From NCBI RefSeq assembly GCF_900100125.1, contig NZ_FNEL01000007.1, positions 1 to 43,385 of the forward strand: a DNA stretch of 43,385 bases, in the 5' to 3' direction. A model generated the notes under the pieces. That model was not told the origin of the DNA. It was given only the letters and a program-made list of their open reading frames with translations, and searched no databases. The translations under genes and the position numbers were made by a program. Within the stretch, counting starts at the first letter, position 1; each line of letters opens with the position of its first letter. The DNA is from Dolosicoccus paucivorans. Lineage in GTDB: Bacteria; Bacillota; Bacilli; Lactobacillales; Aerococcaceae. This document shows positions 18,466 to 27,358 of the stretch, one piece after another.

Positions 18466-19167
18466 ATGTTCATTGAATTATGTACAGCCCGGCTAGAAGA
18501 CTGCTTAAAAGCAAAAGATCAAGGCTTTGATCGCATTGAATTGAATGCGGATTTAGTTACAGATGGGTTAACGCCAACCTTTGGTTTAGCTTCATCGGCA
18601 TTAGAACAAGTGGACCTCCCGATTGTGATGATGCTTCGTCCAAGAGGTGGTGGGTTTTGTTATTCGGATTTAGAGTACGATGTGATGATGACCGATTTAG
18701 AATGGCTATTAAAGTTAAAACCAGAAGCTATTGCGGTAGGTATTTTGACCCATGACGGAATGATTGATGAAGTGCGGATGAAACGAATTATTGATCGTTG
18801 TCATGAAGAGGAAGTAAAAGTCGTCTTCCACCGAGCTTTTGATGTAATTACAGGTTACTCCTTAGATGAAGCAGTGGAGCGACTGATTGTTTTAGGAGTC
18901 GACCGTATTTTAACCAGCGGCGGTGCTAAAACGGCGATTGAAGGGGTTGATACCTTGGCTCGTCTACAAGAAAAGTATGGAGATCAGATTACTTTTGTTG
19001 CGGGAGCAGGGATCACTACAGAGAATGTAGTCGAGATTAAAAGTCAAACGGGTTTAACAGAATTTCATGGCTCTTTTAGCGTTCCGTTTGAGGATCCAAC
19101 AAGTGAAGGTCCTAACGTCAGCTACGAAGTGCTCTTATTAAAGTTAAATGATCAAGTAAAATGGTAA
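18466..19167 (+). CDS. cutC: CutC-family TIM-barrel protein
   Basis: CutC was named for copper homeostasis, but its direct biochemical role is not settled. The family signature is clear: IELCTARLEDCLKAKDQGFDRIELN, LTPTFG, MLRPRGGGFCYS, VVFHRAFD and the TSGGA strand-loop. Length 233 is normal. It starts 11 nt after the previous barrel-like gene behind AAGGAGAG, so the two probably share a transcript. A carbohydrate or small-molecule role would fit the neighbourhood as well as copper; nothing else here points to metal handling. Confidence 0.88.
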   Translation: MFIELCTARLEDCLKAKDQGFDRIELNADLVTDGLTPTFGLASSALEQVDLPIVMMLRPRGGGFCYSDLEYDVMMTDLEWLLKLKPEAIAVGILTHDGMIDEVRMKRIIDRCHEEEVKVVFHRAFDVITGYSLDEAVERLIVLGVDRILTSGGAKTAIEGVDTLARLQEKYGDQITFVAGAGITTENVVEIKSQTGLTEFHGSFSVPFEDPTSEGPNVSYEVLLLKLNDQVKW

Positions 19168-19232
19168 CAGTTGATGGATAAACCGTGTTACAATGATAAC
19201 TAGAAAGAGTAAATAATTAAAGGAGCTTGAAC

Positions 19233-19940
19233 GTGGCAATAAAAGCAGTCGGATTTGACTTAGACGACACCTTGTACGACCGAAATGAAATTTATGCCTC
19301 AGTTTATAAAGTGATGCAACAAACGGTATTAGAGTTGCCCGTTTCTTTTTCGGATTTTAATGAAATTTACCAGTTGGAATCAATCAAATGGTACCAACGT
19401 TTCATGAGCCAAGAGTGCAGTGAAGAAGACTATCAAATCCAACGGGTCATTGATACTTACGATCACTTTGGTGAAAAGGTCCGTTTTGCGGATGGGAAGT
19501 TGTTTAATGATCTTTATGTATACTTTAAAGATTCAGTTAAACTGCGTCCTTTTATGAAGGAAATGATTCAATTAGTGATAGACCGGGATTTAGATTTGTT
19601 TATTCTAACGAACGGACCGTCAGCTAACCAATGGCACAAAATCGAAACCTTACAGTTAGACCGCTGGTTTAAACCAGACCGATTATTTGTCTCAGGAGAC
19701 TTAGGGTTAACCAAGCCAGACCGGGCGATTTTTGATCATTTAGCTGACCAAATGGGTTATGAAAGTAACGAGCTTTTGTATATTGGTGACCATTATGTTA
19801 ATGACATTAAAGGCGCCAAAGAGGCAGGTTGGCAGGCGATTTATTTTGATTGCTTTAATCAAGGGCCCCTAGAAGAAGCGGTGCCCACATTTCAAACAGA
19901 ACAACAATTATACGATTATTTACACCGTCGTTTTCCTTAA
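19233..19940 (+). CDS. HAD-superfamily hydrolase (YjjG/phosphatase type)
   Basis: A HAD phosphatase with the nucleophile motif FDLDDTLYD near the N terminus, motif II in LFILTNG, the motif III lysine in GLTKPD, and motif IV YIGDHYVNDIKGAKEAGW. A helical C1 cap lies between motifs I and II. The likely substrate class is small phosphorylated metabolites or nucleotides (YjjG-like), but it cannot be fixed from sequence. The frame is open to a TTG at 19227; the GTG at 19233 has AAAGGAG at proper distance, giving 235 residues. The gap to cutC is about 65 nt. Confidence 0.82.
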   Translation: MAIKAVGFDLDDTLYDRNEIYASVYKVMQQTVLELPVSFSDFNEIYQLESIKWYQRFMSQECSEEDYQIQRVIDTYDHFGEKVRFADGKLFNDLYVYFKDSVKLRPFMKEMIQLVIDRDLDLFILTNGPSANQWHKIETLQLDRWFKPDRLFVSGDLGLTKPDRAIFDHLADQMGYESNELLYIGDHYVNDIKGAKEAGWQAIYFDCFNQGPLEEAVPTFQTEQQLYDYLHRRFP

Positions 19941-19962
19941 TTTAGAAAGGTAGGAATTATTT

Positions 19963-21393
19963 ATGCAACAAGTAGGCGTTGTCGGCATGGCCGTTATGGG
20001 GAAGAACTTAGCGTTAAACATTGAAAGTCGAGGGTATACGGTATCTATTTTTAACCGAACCTCCGCAAGAACGGATTTAGTTTTAGAAGAACATCCGGAT
20101 AAAAATTTAGTGGGTACTTATTCTATTGAAGAATTTGTCGCTTCTTTAGAAAAGCCGCGTAAAATTATTTTAATGGTGCAGGCCGGTCCAGCAACCGATA
20201 TGACCATCGCCAGTCTGTTACCCCATTTAGATAAAGGGGATATTTTAATTGACGGCGGGAACACGTTCTTTAAAGATACGATTCGCCGTTATGAAGAATT
20301 AAAAGATTCAGACATTCACTTTATCGGAACGGGCGTTTCTGGTGGGGAAGAAGGGGCTCTTAAAGGCCCAGCCATTATGCCAGGAGGACCTAAAGAAGCT
20401 TATGATTTAGTGGAAGACTTATTAGTAGCTATTTCTGCTAAAGCGAAAGATGGCGAGCCTTGTGTGGCTTATATGGGACCTAATGGTGCCGGACACTTTG
20501 TTAAAATGGTCCACAATGGTATTGAGTACGGGGATATGCAGTTGATTGCGGAAGCTTATGCGTTAATGAGCCATGTCTTAGGTCTGTCTACTCAAGAAGT
20601 GGGTCGCGTTTTTGAAGAGTGGAATAAAGGGCGTCTAGAAAGTTACTTAATGGAAATTTCCGCTCATGTTTTACAAACGATGGATCCTGATACGGGCGAG
20701 CCACTAGTAGAGAAAATTTTAGATGCGGCGGGAAATAAAGGAACAGGTAAGTGGACTTCTCAAAACGCTTTAGATTTAGGGGAGCCTGTTTCATTAATTA
20801 CCGAAGCGGTCTTTGCACGTTATATTTCTGCTTTTAAAGACGAACGTGTACATGCTAGCACCTTACTCAAAGGGGTCGAAGAAGTTTCTTTAACTGAAGC
20901 AGAAAAAGAAGTCTTCATCGACGAATTAGAACGTGCTTTATACTTTAGTAAAATTATTAGTTACGCTCAAGGGTTTGCTCAATTAAAAGAAGCGAGCCGT
21001 GTCTATCATTGGGATTTACAATTAGGGGAAATCGCGAAAGTATTTAGAGCTGGCTGTATTATTCGTGCGGCCTTTTTAGAAGATATTACGAACGCTTACC
21101 GTAAAAATCCTGAGTTAGACAACTTAATGTTAGATGACTTCTTTATGGACACGTTAAACAGTACTCATCAATCATTACGTCAAATGGTGATGGTGGGGGT
21201 ACGTTTTGGTGTGCCGATTCCTGCCTTTAGTGCAGCGATTAGTTATTATGACTCTTACCGTGCGCCTGTGTTATCAGCCAACGTCATTCAAGGTCAACGC
21301 GACTTCTTCGGAGCTCATACGTACCAACGTGTAGATAAAGAAGGCATTTTCCACTTTGACTGGCAAGAAGGCGTCGAATATCGTTTAGATTAA
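19963..21393 (+). CDS. gnd: 6-phosphogluconate dehydrogenase (decarboxylating)
   Basis: Oxidative pentose-phosphate enzyme that converts 6-phosphogluconate to ribulose 5-phosphate, CO2 and NADPH. It shows the Rossmann start [16 protein letters not shown], the cofactor-discriminating FNRTSART segment, the substrate loop [21 protein letters not shown], catalytic Lys and Asn in [15 protein letters not shown], and NKGTGKWT. Length 476 is the standard long form. It starts 22 nt after the HAD gene behind AGAAAGGTAGG. Linking gnd with the following nucleoside hydrolase fits ribose and ribulose-phosphate metabolism. Confidence 0.95.
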   Translation: MQQVGVVGMAVMGKNLALNIESRGYTVSIFNRTSARTDLVLEEHPDKNLVGTYSIEEFVASLEKPRKIILMVQAGPATDMTIASLLPHLDKGDILIDGGNTFFKDTIRRYEELKDSDIHFIGTGVSGGEEGALKGPAIMPGGPKEAYDLVEDLLVAISAKAKDGEPCVAYMGPNGAGHFVKMVHNGIEYGDMQLIAEAYALMSHVLGLSTQEVGRVFEEWNKGRLESYLMEISAHVLQTMDPDTGEPLVEKILDAAGNKGTGKWTSQNALDLGEPVSLITEAVFARYISAFKDERVHASTLLKGVEEVSLTEAEKEVFIDELERALYFSKIISYAQGFAQLKEASRVYHWDLQLGEIAKVFRAGCIIRAAFLEDITNAYRKNPELDNLMLDDFFMDTLNSTHQSLRQMVMVGVRFGVPIPAFSAAISYYDSYRAPVLSANVIQGQRDFFGAHTYQRVDKEGIFHFDWQEGVEYRLD

Positions 21394-21406
21394 TCGAGGT
21401 GATTTG

Positions 21407-22336
21407 ATGACTAAGAAAATACCGATTATTTTAGATACAGATCCAGGGATTGATGATGCGGCAGCCATTGTCATTGCGGCCACTCACCCGGCGTTTGATT
21501 TAAAGTTAGTAACAACGGCTATGGGGAACGTGGACGTCGAAAAGACGACTCAAAATGCGTTGAAGTTGTTAGAGTTTGTTGGAGCGGACGTGCCCGTAGC
21601 TAAAGGGGCAAGTAAACCTCTTCTTAGAGAATATGTGGGTGCTCCGGAAGTTCACGGCGAGTCTGGTTTAGGCGGATACGTCTTGCCTGAACCAACGACG
21701 TGTCCCGTGGATCAGTTTGCCGTAGAAGCCATGCGTGATACGCTGTTAACAAGCGATGAACCGATCACCTTAGTGCCGATCGGTGCTTTAACAAATATCG
21801 CTCTTTTACTTCACCAATACCCTGAAGTTAAACCACATATTAAAGAAATTGTCTTAATGGGAGGAGCCTTTGGGTTAGGTAACCGCAACAGTGTGTCGGA
21901 GTTTAATATTTTTGCCGACCCTCACGCCGCTCAAATGGTTTTCCAGTCTGAGGTTCCAATTACTATGGTGGGGTTAAATGTGACTCATCAAGCTTTAGTA
22001 AGTATGGACAGTATTCAAATGATCCAAAAGGCTAATAAAGTCGGTGCCATGCTAGAAGAGATGTTCCGTGATTATTTAAGTGTGGGAACGGAAGGAACGG
22101 CGTCTACCGGGTTAGCCATTCATGACGCTTGTGCGTTGTATTACGTCTTACATCGGGATAAAGTGGAGGCTCAACCTTATCCTATTGATGTTGTCTTAGA
22201 TGGACCGGCAGCTGGAGCGACGGTTGTAGATATTTTAAGTAAAGATCGTCCAGCGAACATTAATGTGACGTTATCCTTTGATTTTGATCATTTTAATGAT
22301 TGGTTTGTTGAATCCATTAAAGGGACGGTTTCTTAA
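21407..22336 (+). CDS. Nucleoside hydrolase (IunH/Rih type)
   Basis: Calcium-dependent hydrolase that splits ribonucleosides into base and ribose. The N-terminal metal motif DTDPGIDDAAAI is intact, and EIVLMGGAFG, SEFNIFADPHAA and the late HDACALYYVL with a conserved histidine and aspartate are all present. The ATG at 21407 is chosen over the TTG at 21404 because of spacing from GAGGTGA; about 309 residues, normal. Base preference (pyrimidine or broad) cannot be decided. It overlaps the next gene, the YczE-like one, by one base. Confidence 0.9.
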   Translation: MTKKIPIILDTDPGIDDAAAIVIAATHPAFDLKLVTTAMGNVDVEKTTQNALKLLEFVGADVPVAKGASKPLLREYVGAPEVHGESGLGGYVLPEPTTCPVDQFAVEAMRDTLLTSDEPITLVPIGALTNIALLLHQYPEVKPHIKEIVLMGGAFGLGNRNSVSEFNIFADPHAAQMVFQSEVPITMVGLNVTHQALVSMDSIQMIQKANKVGAMLEEMFRDYLSVGTEGTASTGLAIHDACALYYVLHRDKVEAQPYPIDVVLDGPAAGATVVDILSKDRPANINVTLSFDFDHFNDWFVESIKGTVS

Positions 22337-23009
22337 TGGAGAGATCATTTAAGTTACCCCATCGTTTAATTCCCCGGCTCGTGTTATATGTCGGGGGATT
22401 AATGATGACATCGACGGCGATTGTCTTTTTTGTACGTTCCCAATTAGGCGTGTCGCCGGTGGTGTCCGTTCCTTATGTGGTGAGTCAATTTCTTCCTTTA
22501 ACTCAAGGGCAAGCCGTGATGGTCGTTTTTCTTTACTTGTTTTACTTCAGTGGCCTATTTTAGGGAGAGCCTTTCGTTTAACGACATTTTCGCAATTATT
22601 TGCGGCTATTTTATTTGGCTATTTAAATGATTTAGCCTTCTTTTTATTTCCTATTGCGACTCCTGCGACTTATTTAGGTCGTTTAAGTTTATTAGGGGTG
22701 GGACTGATACTCTTTGCGATTGGCATTATTATTTATATGAAAGCCGGTCTGTCCCTTCTTCCCGTTGAAGGAATGCAACAAGCGATTGTATTAAGTTATG
22801 ATTTGCCTTTTTCCACCGTCAAAACTGGCTTTGACTTATCCATGGTCGGCGTGTCGGTACTATTAGGTCTTGTATTTATGGGACGAATTGTTGGTGTTAG
22901 AGAAGGGACGTTATTAGCCGGTTCTTTAGTGGGACCTTTAATTCATTTATTCCACCGCTGGTTTGCGCCGATTTGGGCAAAGTTAGACCAGTGGGTAGCG
23001 GGGGAATAA
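22336..23009 (+). pseudogene. YczE-like integral membrane protein, frameshifted
   Basis: Reading 22336-22563 gives two hydrophobic helices and a stop. The frame +1 then continues from about 22548 (QWPILGRAFRLTTFSQLF) to 23009 with at least three more membrane helices and a short charged end. Adding one T to the T-run at 22540-22543 restores LFLLQWPILGRAF and one protein of about 225 residues. The pattern of paired helices and the region EGMQQAIVLSYDLPFSTVKTG match YczE/YitT-type small membrane proteins, whose function is unknown. Either a true pseudogene or a homopolymer sequencing error. Confidence 0.75.
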
Positions 23010-23014
23010 TTTTT

Positions 23015-23053
23015 AGAACTCATTTATTGTCATAATAAATGGGTTCTTTTTTT
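23015..23053 (+). terminator. Terminator after the YczE-like gene
   Basis: A stem AGAACTCATTTATT/AATAAATGGGTTCT with a 5-nt loop is followed by T7. It ends the long transcript that includes gnd and the nucleoside hydrolase. Confidence 0.88.
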
Positions 23054-23175
23054 ATGGCTTAAGAGATAATTTCACAATCTAAAATTAACAAACCGCAACA
23101 ACACCCCCTTTAAACCCTCTTAATTTGTACCTTTGTGAACAAAGAGGATAAGATTATGTAAAGCAAAACTCTTTT

Positions 23176-23200
23176 AGAAAGCGCTTACATGTGGTATATT
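23176..23200 (+). promoter_or_regulatory. glpF promoter with cre-like site
   Basis: AGAAAGCGCTTACA at 23176-23189 is a near-consensus CcpA site. It sits between a weak -35 region (around 23172-23178) and a TATATT -10 box at 23195-23200. CcpA binding there would repress the glycerol cluster during growth on preferred sugars. Nothing else is seen in 23054-23175. Confidence 0.65.
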
Positions 23201-23237
23201 TTTGGTGACAAAATTTTATTTATAGGAGGTAGGAAAG

Positions 23238-23954
23238 ATGGCATTAGAATTATGGGGCGAATTTATCGGGACCTTAGTGTTGGTTTTGTTAGGTAACGGG
23301 GTTGTTGCCGGAGTTGTACTCAATAAAACAAAAAACGAAAACACTGGTTGGGTGATGATTGCCTTAGGTTGGGGTCTAGCGGTTACTTTAGCGGTATATA
23401 TTTCCGGCTTTATGAGTCCGGCGCATTTAAACCCGGCAGTGACTTTGGCCATGGCCGTATTAGGAGACTTATCGTGGTCTAAAGTGTTGCCGTATATGGT
23501 CGCTCAAATGTTAGGAGCCTTTGTTGGAGCAATCTTAGTATGGATTCATTATTATCCTCACTGGCAAGAAACAAAAGATCAAGGAGCTATTTTAGGTAGT
23601 TTCGCGACAGCGCCGGCGATTCGTCATACCCCTTCTAACGTAATTGGTGAAATGTTAGGAACCGCTGTTTTAGTGATGGGAGTTATGTCTATGGGCCAAC
23701 ACAACTTAGGAGACGGAATTGGTCCGATGGTTGTGGGAATTATTGTTACCGCCATTGGTTTTTCACTCGGGGGAACGACAGGTTATGCGATTAACCCCGC
23801 GCGAGATCTGGGCCCACGAATTGCCCATGCGGTATTGCCGATTGCTAATAAAGGAGACAGTGATTGGGAATATAGTTGGATTCCTGTCGTGGCACCTTTA
23901 TTAGGAGGCGCTATTGGTGCTTTTCTATACAATTTACTTATTCAAATGATTTAA
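23238..23954 (+). CDS. glpF: Glycerol uptake facilitator (aquaglyceroporin)
   Basis: Membrane channel for passive glycerol entry. Both NPA motifs of the MIP family are present: HLNPAVT in the first half and INPARDLGPR in the second, where the Asp after NPAR is typical of glycerol-conducting members. Six membrane helices and two half-helices fit the 238-residue length. Start is the ATG after AGGAGG. The next gene, glycerol kinase, starts 12 nt downstream, trapping incoming glycerol as glycerol 3-phosphate. Confidence 0.95.
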   Translation: MALELWGEFIGTLVLVLLGNGVVAGVVLNKTKNENTGWVMIALGWGLAVTLAVYISGFMSPAHLNPAVTLAMAVLGDLSWSKVLPYMVAQMLGAFVGAILVWIHYYPHWQETKDQGAILGSFATAPAIRHTPSNVIGEMLGTAVLVMGVMSMGQHNLGDGIGPMVVGIIVTAIGFSLGGTTGYAINPARDLGPRIAHAVLPIANKGDSDWEYSWIPVVAPLLGGAIGAFLYNLLIQMI

Positions 23955-23966
23955 GGAGGCATTATC

Positions 23967-25481
23967 ATGAGCGAAGAAAAAACGTACATTATGACTATTG
24001 ACCAGGGCACGACCAGTTCCCGGGCAATGATCGTCGATAAAAAAGGGGACGTCGTGTCCATGAGTCAGCGGGAATTTACGCAAATTTTCCCAGAACCGGG
24101 CTGGGTCGAGCACGACCCCAATGAAATTTGGAACTCGGTTCAATCGGTGATTGCTGGCGCTTTTATTGAAGGTGGGATTAATCCTCGCCAAATTGAAGGG
24201 ATCGGCATTACGAACCAACGGGAGACGACCGTTGTTTGGGAAAAGGATACGGGACGCCCGATTTATAACGCCATTGTTTGGCAATCCCGTCAAACAGCGG
24301 GCATTGCTAATAGTTTAAAAGAAGCAGGACATACAGAATTTTTCCATAAAAAAACCGGTTTAGTCATTGATGCTTATTTTTCAGCGACAAAGGTACGCTG
24401 GATTTTAGACCGTGTTGAAGGAGCCCAAGAGCGGGCAGAAAAGGGTGAACTACTCTTTGGAACAATCGATACGTGGGTAGCATGGAAACTCTCCGACGGA
24501 GACTTACATATCACTGATTACTCTAACGCCTCTAGAACCATGTTATTCAACTTAGAGACGTTGGATTGGGATGATGAGATTTTAGAGTTATTGAATATTC
24601 CACGCGTCATGTTGCCTGAAGTTGTACCAAATGCAGGTAACTACGGTAAAACAAAGAGTTATCATTTCTTCGGTCATGAAGTGCCGATCACTGGAATGAT
24701 CGGAGACCAACAAGGCGCTTTATTTGGTCAATTAGCTTTAGAACCAGGAATGGTTAAATCGACTTACGGAACGGGAGCTTTTATTGTGATGAACATTGGG
24801 GACGAGCCCATTTATTCAGAGCATAATTTATTAAGTACCATCGGCTACGTTATTGACGATAAAGTGACTTATGCGCTGGAAGGGTCGATTTTCGTTGCCG
24901 GAAGTGCCATTCAGTGGCTCCGAGACGGGTTAGAGATGTTAAAAGACTCCAAAGACTCCCAAGAAATGGCTGAAAGATCGACGAACCACGACGAAATTTA
25001 TGTAGTACCAGCCTTTACCGGGTTAGGTGCACCTTATTGGAACTCTGATGCTCGAGGGTCTGTTTTTGGCTTAACTCGCGGTACTACAAAAGATGATTTT
25101 GTTAAAGCTACACTTCAATCGATTGCTTACCAAGTTCGTGATGTAGTCGATACGATGGAAAAAGATTCAGATATTGATATTCGTTTATTAAAAGTCGACG
25201 GTGGAGCAGCATTAAATGACTATTTAATGCAATTCCAGTCAGATATTTTAGGTAAAGAAATTAAACGAGCAGGCAACTTAGAAACAACAGCTCTAGGGGC
25301 AGCTTATTTAGCTGGCTTAGGCGCGGGGTATTGGAAAGATTTAGACGAACTAAAAGCCTTTGTTAAAGAAGGGGCGACCTATACGTCTAAATTAAACGAT
25401 GCTCGCCGGGAAGAGTTATATGAAGGCTGGCAACACGCCGTAGAAGCGACTCAATTATTTGCGAAATGGAAAGGTGAATAA
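23967..25481 (+). CDS. glpK: Glycerol kinase
   Basis: Phosphorylates glycerol with ATP. FGGY-family signatures: the phosphate-binding [13 protein letters not shown] at the start, [23 protein letters not shown], and the C-terminal [19 protein letters not shown]. His233 in YHFFGHEVP matches the histidine that HPr phosphorylates to activate glycerol kinase in Firmicutes, so PTS-dependent activation is likely. Length 504 is standard. SD AAGGAGG precedes the start. Confidence 0.96.
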   Translation: MSEEKTYIMTIDQGTTSSRAMIVDKKGDVVSMSQREFTQIFPEPGWVEHDPNEIWNSVQSVIAGAFIEGGINPRQIEGIGITNQRETTVVWEKDTGRPIYNAIVWQSRQTAGIANSLKEAGHTEFFHKKTGLVIDAYFSATKVRWILDRVEGAQERAEKGELLFGTIDTWVAWKLSDGDLHITDYSNASRTMLFNLETLDWDDEILELLNIPRVMLPEVVPNAGNYGKTKSYHFFGHEVPITGMIGDQQGALFGQLALEPGMVKSTYGTGAFIVMNIGDEPIYSEHNLLSTIGYVIDDKVTYALEGSIFVAGSAIQWLRDGLEMLKDSKDSQEMAERSTNHDEIYVVPAFTGLGAPYWNSDARGSVFGLTRGTTKDDFVKATLQSIAYQVRDVVDTMEKDSDIDIRLLKVDGGAALNDYLMQFQSDILGKEIKRAGNLETTALGAAYLAGLGAGYWKDLDELKAFVKEGATYTSKLNDARREELYEGWQHAVEATQLFAKWKGE

Positions 25482-25482
25482 C

Positions 25483-27324
25483 ATGACCCAATTTTCATAT
25501 TTAAACCGGGAAAAACAACTCGAGGATTTAAAAAATACTCACTTTGACTTAGTTATTATCGGCGGTGGGATTACCGGTGCAGGTTTAGCTCTTCAAGCAG
25601 CCGCCAGCGGGTTAAAGACCGCACTATTGGAAATGCAAGACTTTGCGGAAGGAACTAGTAGCCGTTCCACTAAACTGGTCCACGGCGGGATTCGTTATTT
25701 AAAGCATTTTGACGTAGGGGTCGTTGCCGATACCGTCGGGGAGCGAGCTGTCGTTCAACAAATTGCGCCTCACATTCCAAAGCCTGATCCGATGCTTTTA
25801 CCGATTTATGATGAGCCGGATACGACCTTTGGTTTATTCGAACTTCAAGTAGCCATGAATATGTACGACTCCTTAGCCGGAGTTGAATCCACCCCTTTTA
25901 AAAACCGTGTTTTAACTAAAGAAGAAGTGCTACAAGAACAACCGGATCTTTTAGAAGAAGGGTTAATTGGCGGTGGAATTTATTTAGACTTTAATAATAA
26001 TGACAGCCGCTTAGTGATCGAAAACTTAAAACAAGCTCACGAAGACGGCGCTGTGGTAGTCAGTCGGGTGGAGGTCGTTGATTTTAACTATAACGATGAA
26101 GGTCAAATTGAATCCGTTAAAGTTAAAGACCGTTTAACGGATGAAACCTTTAACGTAGTGTCCCATGCTTTTATTAACGCCACGGGTCCTTGGAGTGATA
26201 CCATTCGTGAACTGGACACTCAAGACGATAAACCGAACCAAATGCGTCCGACTAAAGGGGTCCACTTAGTGGTCGACAACAGTGTGTTAAAAGTTAAACG
26301 TCCGACATATTTTGATACAGGGGAAGAAGATGGCCGGATGGTCTTTGTGATTCCTCGTCAGAAAAAGACGTATTTTGGAACAACAGATACGGATTATGAT
26401 GGCGATTTAGCTCATCCAACGGTCACTCAAGAAGATGTGGATTATTTACTACGCATTGTGAACCGCCGCTTCCCTGAAGCTAATATTACGATGGACCACA
26501 TTGAAAGTAGTTGGGCTGGTCTTCGTCCGTTAATTGCTGGTAACCAAGCTTCTGACTATAATGGTGGAAATAATGGTAGCTTACCTGACGATGTTTTTAA
26601 TAAATTATTAGAACTATTCAGAGGGTATGAAGAGGGGAAAGTAAGACGAGCTGAAATTGAAGACAGCATTTTAAATGCGGAAAGTAGCTTGTCTGAAAGT
26701 GGAAACTCCCCTTCTAGTGTATCTCGAGGGAGTGATTTAAGTCAGTCTCCTTCAGGATTATGGACGTTAGCTGGAGGTAAAATTACCGACTACCGCAAAA
26801 TGGCGCAAGGGGCTTTAAAAGCCATTATTGAAGAATTAAATGAAACAACGGACCAAACTTTCTATTTAATTAATTCAAAAACTTATCCAGTATCCGGCGG
26901 TCGTTTTAACGCCCAAGATGTGCCGCGAGCCATGGAAACTTTTAGTCAATTAGCGATGGATAAAGGGTTAAGTTACGACTATGCCCAAGAATTAGCGCAA
27001 TTATATGGTTCAAATACGCAACAAGTTCTTTCTTATTTACCAAAAGCAAAAGAACTAGCAAAAGCCTATAACTATCCAGTCCACGTGGCGTTAAGTTTAG
27101 TGTACGCCGTGGAAGAAGAGATGGTTTATACATTGGAAGATTTCTTTACTCGCCGCACCAATTATTCTTTATTTAACGAAGCCGCTTTAGCTGATTTAAT
27201 TAAGCCAGTCGCTCAAAGTTTAGTTCAGTTACTGGATTTACCTCGTGAAAAAGTAGACGAGATGGTGGCTCATTTTGACACATCAAGAGAAGAATATCAG
27301 TTAAATCATTTGAAAAACAACTAA
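25483..27324 (+). CDS. glpO: Alpha-glycerophosphate oxidase
   Basis: FAD enzyme that oxidises glycerol 3-phosphate to dihydroxyacetone phosphate and passes electrons to O2, giving H2O2. The FAD-binding start DLVIIGGGITGAGLALQAA and SSRSTKLVHGGIRYL are clear. An insertion of roughly 50 residues at about 360-415 (rich in N, E, S), before SGLWTLAGGKITDYRKMA, distinguishes lactic-acid-bacterial GlpO from GlpD dehydrogenases. The frame is open to a TTG at 25459 inside glpK; the ATG at 25483 follows AAAGGTGAA and the glpK stop, giving 613 residues. Confidence 0.93.
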   Translation: MTQFSYLNREKQLEDLKNTHFDLVIIGGGITGAGLALQAAASGLKTALLEMQDFAEGTSSRSTKLVHGGIRYLKHFDVGVVADTVGERAVVQQIAPHIPKPDPMLLPIYDEPDTTFGLFELQVAMNMYDSLAGVESTPFKNRVLTKEEVLQEQPDLLEEGLIGGGIYLDFNNNDSRLVIENLKQAHEDGAVVVSRVEVVDFNYNDEGQIESVKVKDRLTDETFNVVSHAFINATGPWSDTIRELDTQDDKPNQMRPTKGVHLVVDNSVLKVKRPTYFDTGEEDGRMVFVIPRQKKTYFGTTDTDYDGDLAHPTVTQEDVDYLLRIVNRRFPEANITMDHIESSWAGLRPLIAGNQASDYNGGNNGSLPDDVFNKLLELFRGYEEGKVRRAEIEDSILNAESSLSESGNSPSSVSRGSDLSQSPSGLWTLAGGKITDYRKMAQGALKAIIEELNETTDQTFYLINSKTYPVSGGRFNAQDVPRAMETFSQLAMDKGLSYDYAQELAQLYGSNTQQVLSYLPKAKELAKAYNYPVHVALSLVYAVEEEMVYTLEDFFTRRTNYSLFNEAALADLIKPVAQSLVQLLDLPREKVDEMVAHFDTSREEYQLNHLKNN

Positions 27325-27358
27325 ACTTCGACTAAATTTAAGTCGAAGGAGTGAAGAG

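Noticed and set aside
27326-27348. Terminator between glpO and the amidase gene
   Set aside because: The 8-bp stem has no T-tract and is followed directly by the ribosome binding site, so it is more likely an mRNA structure.
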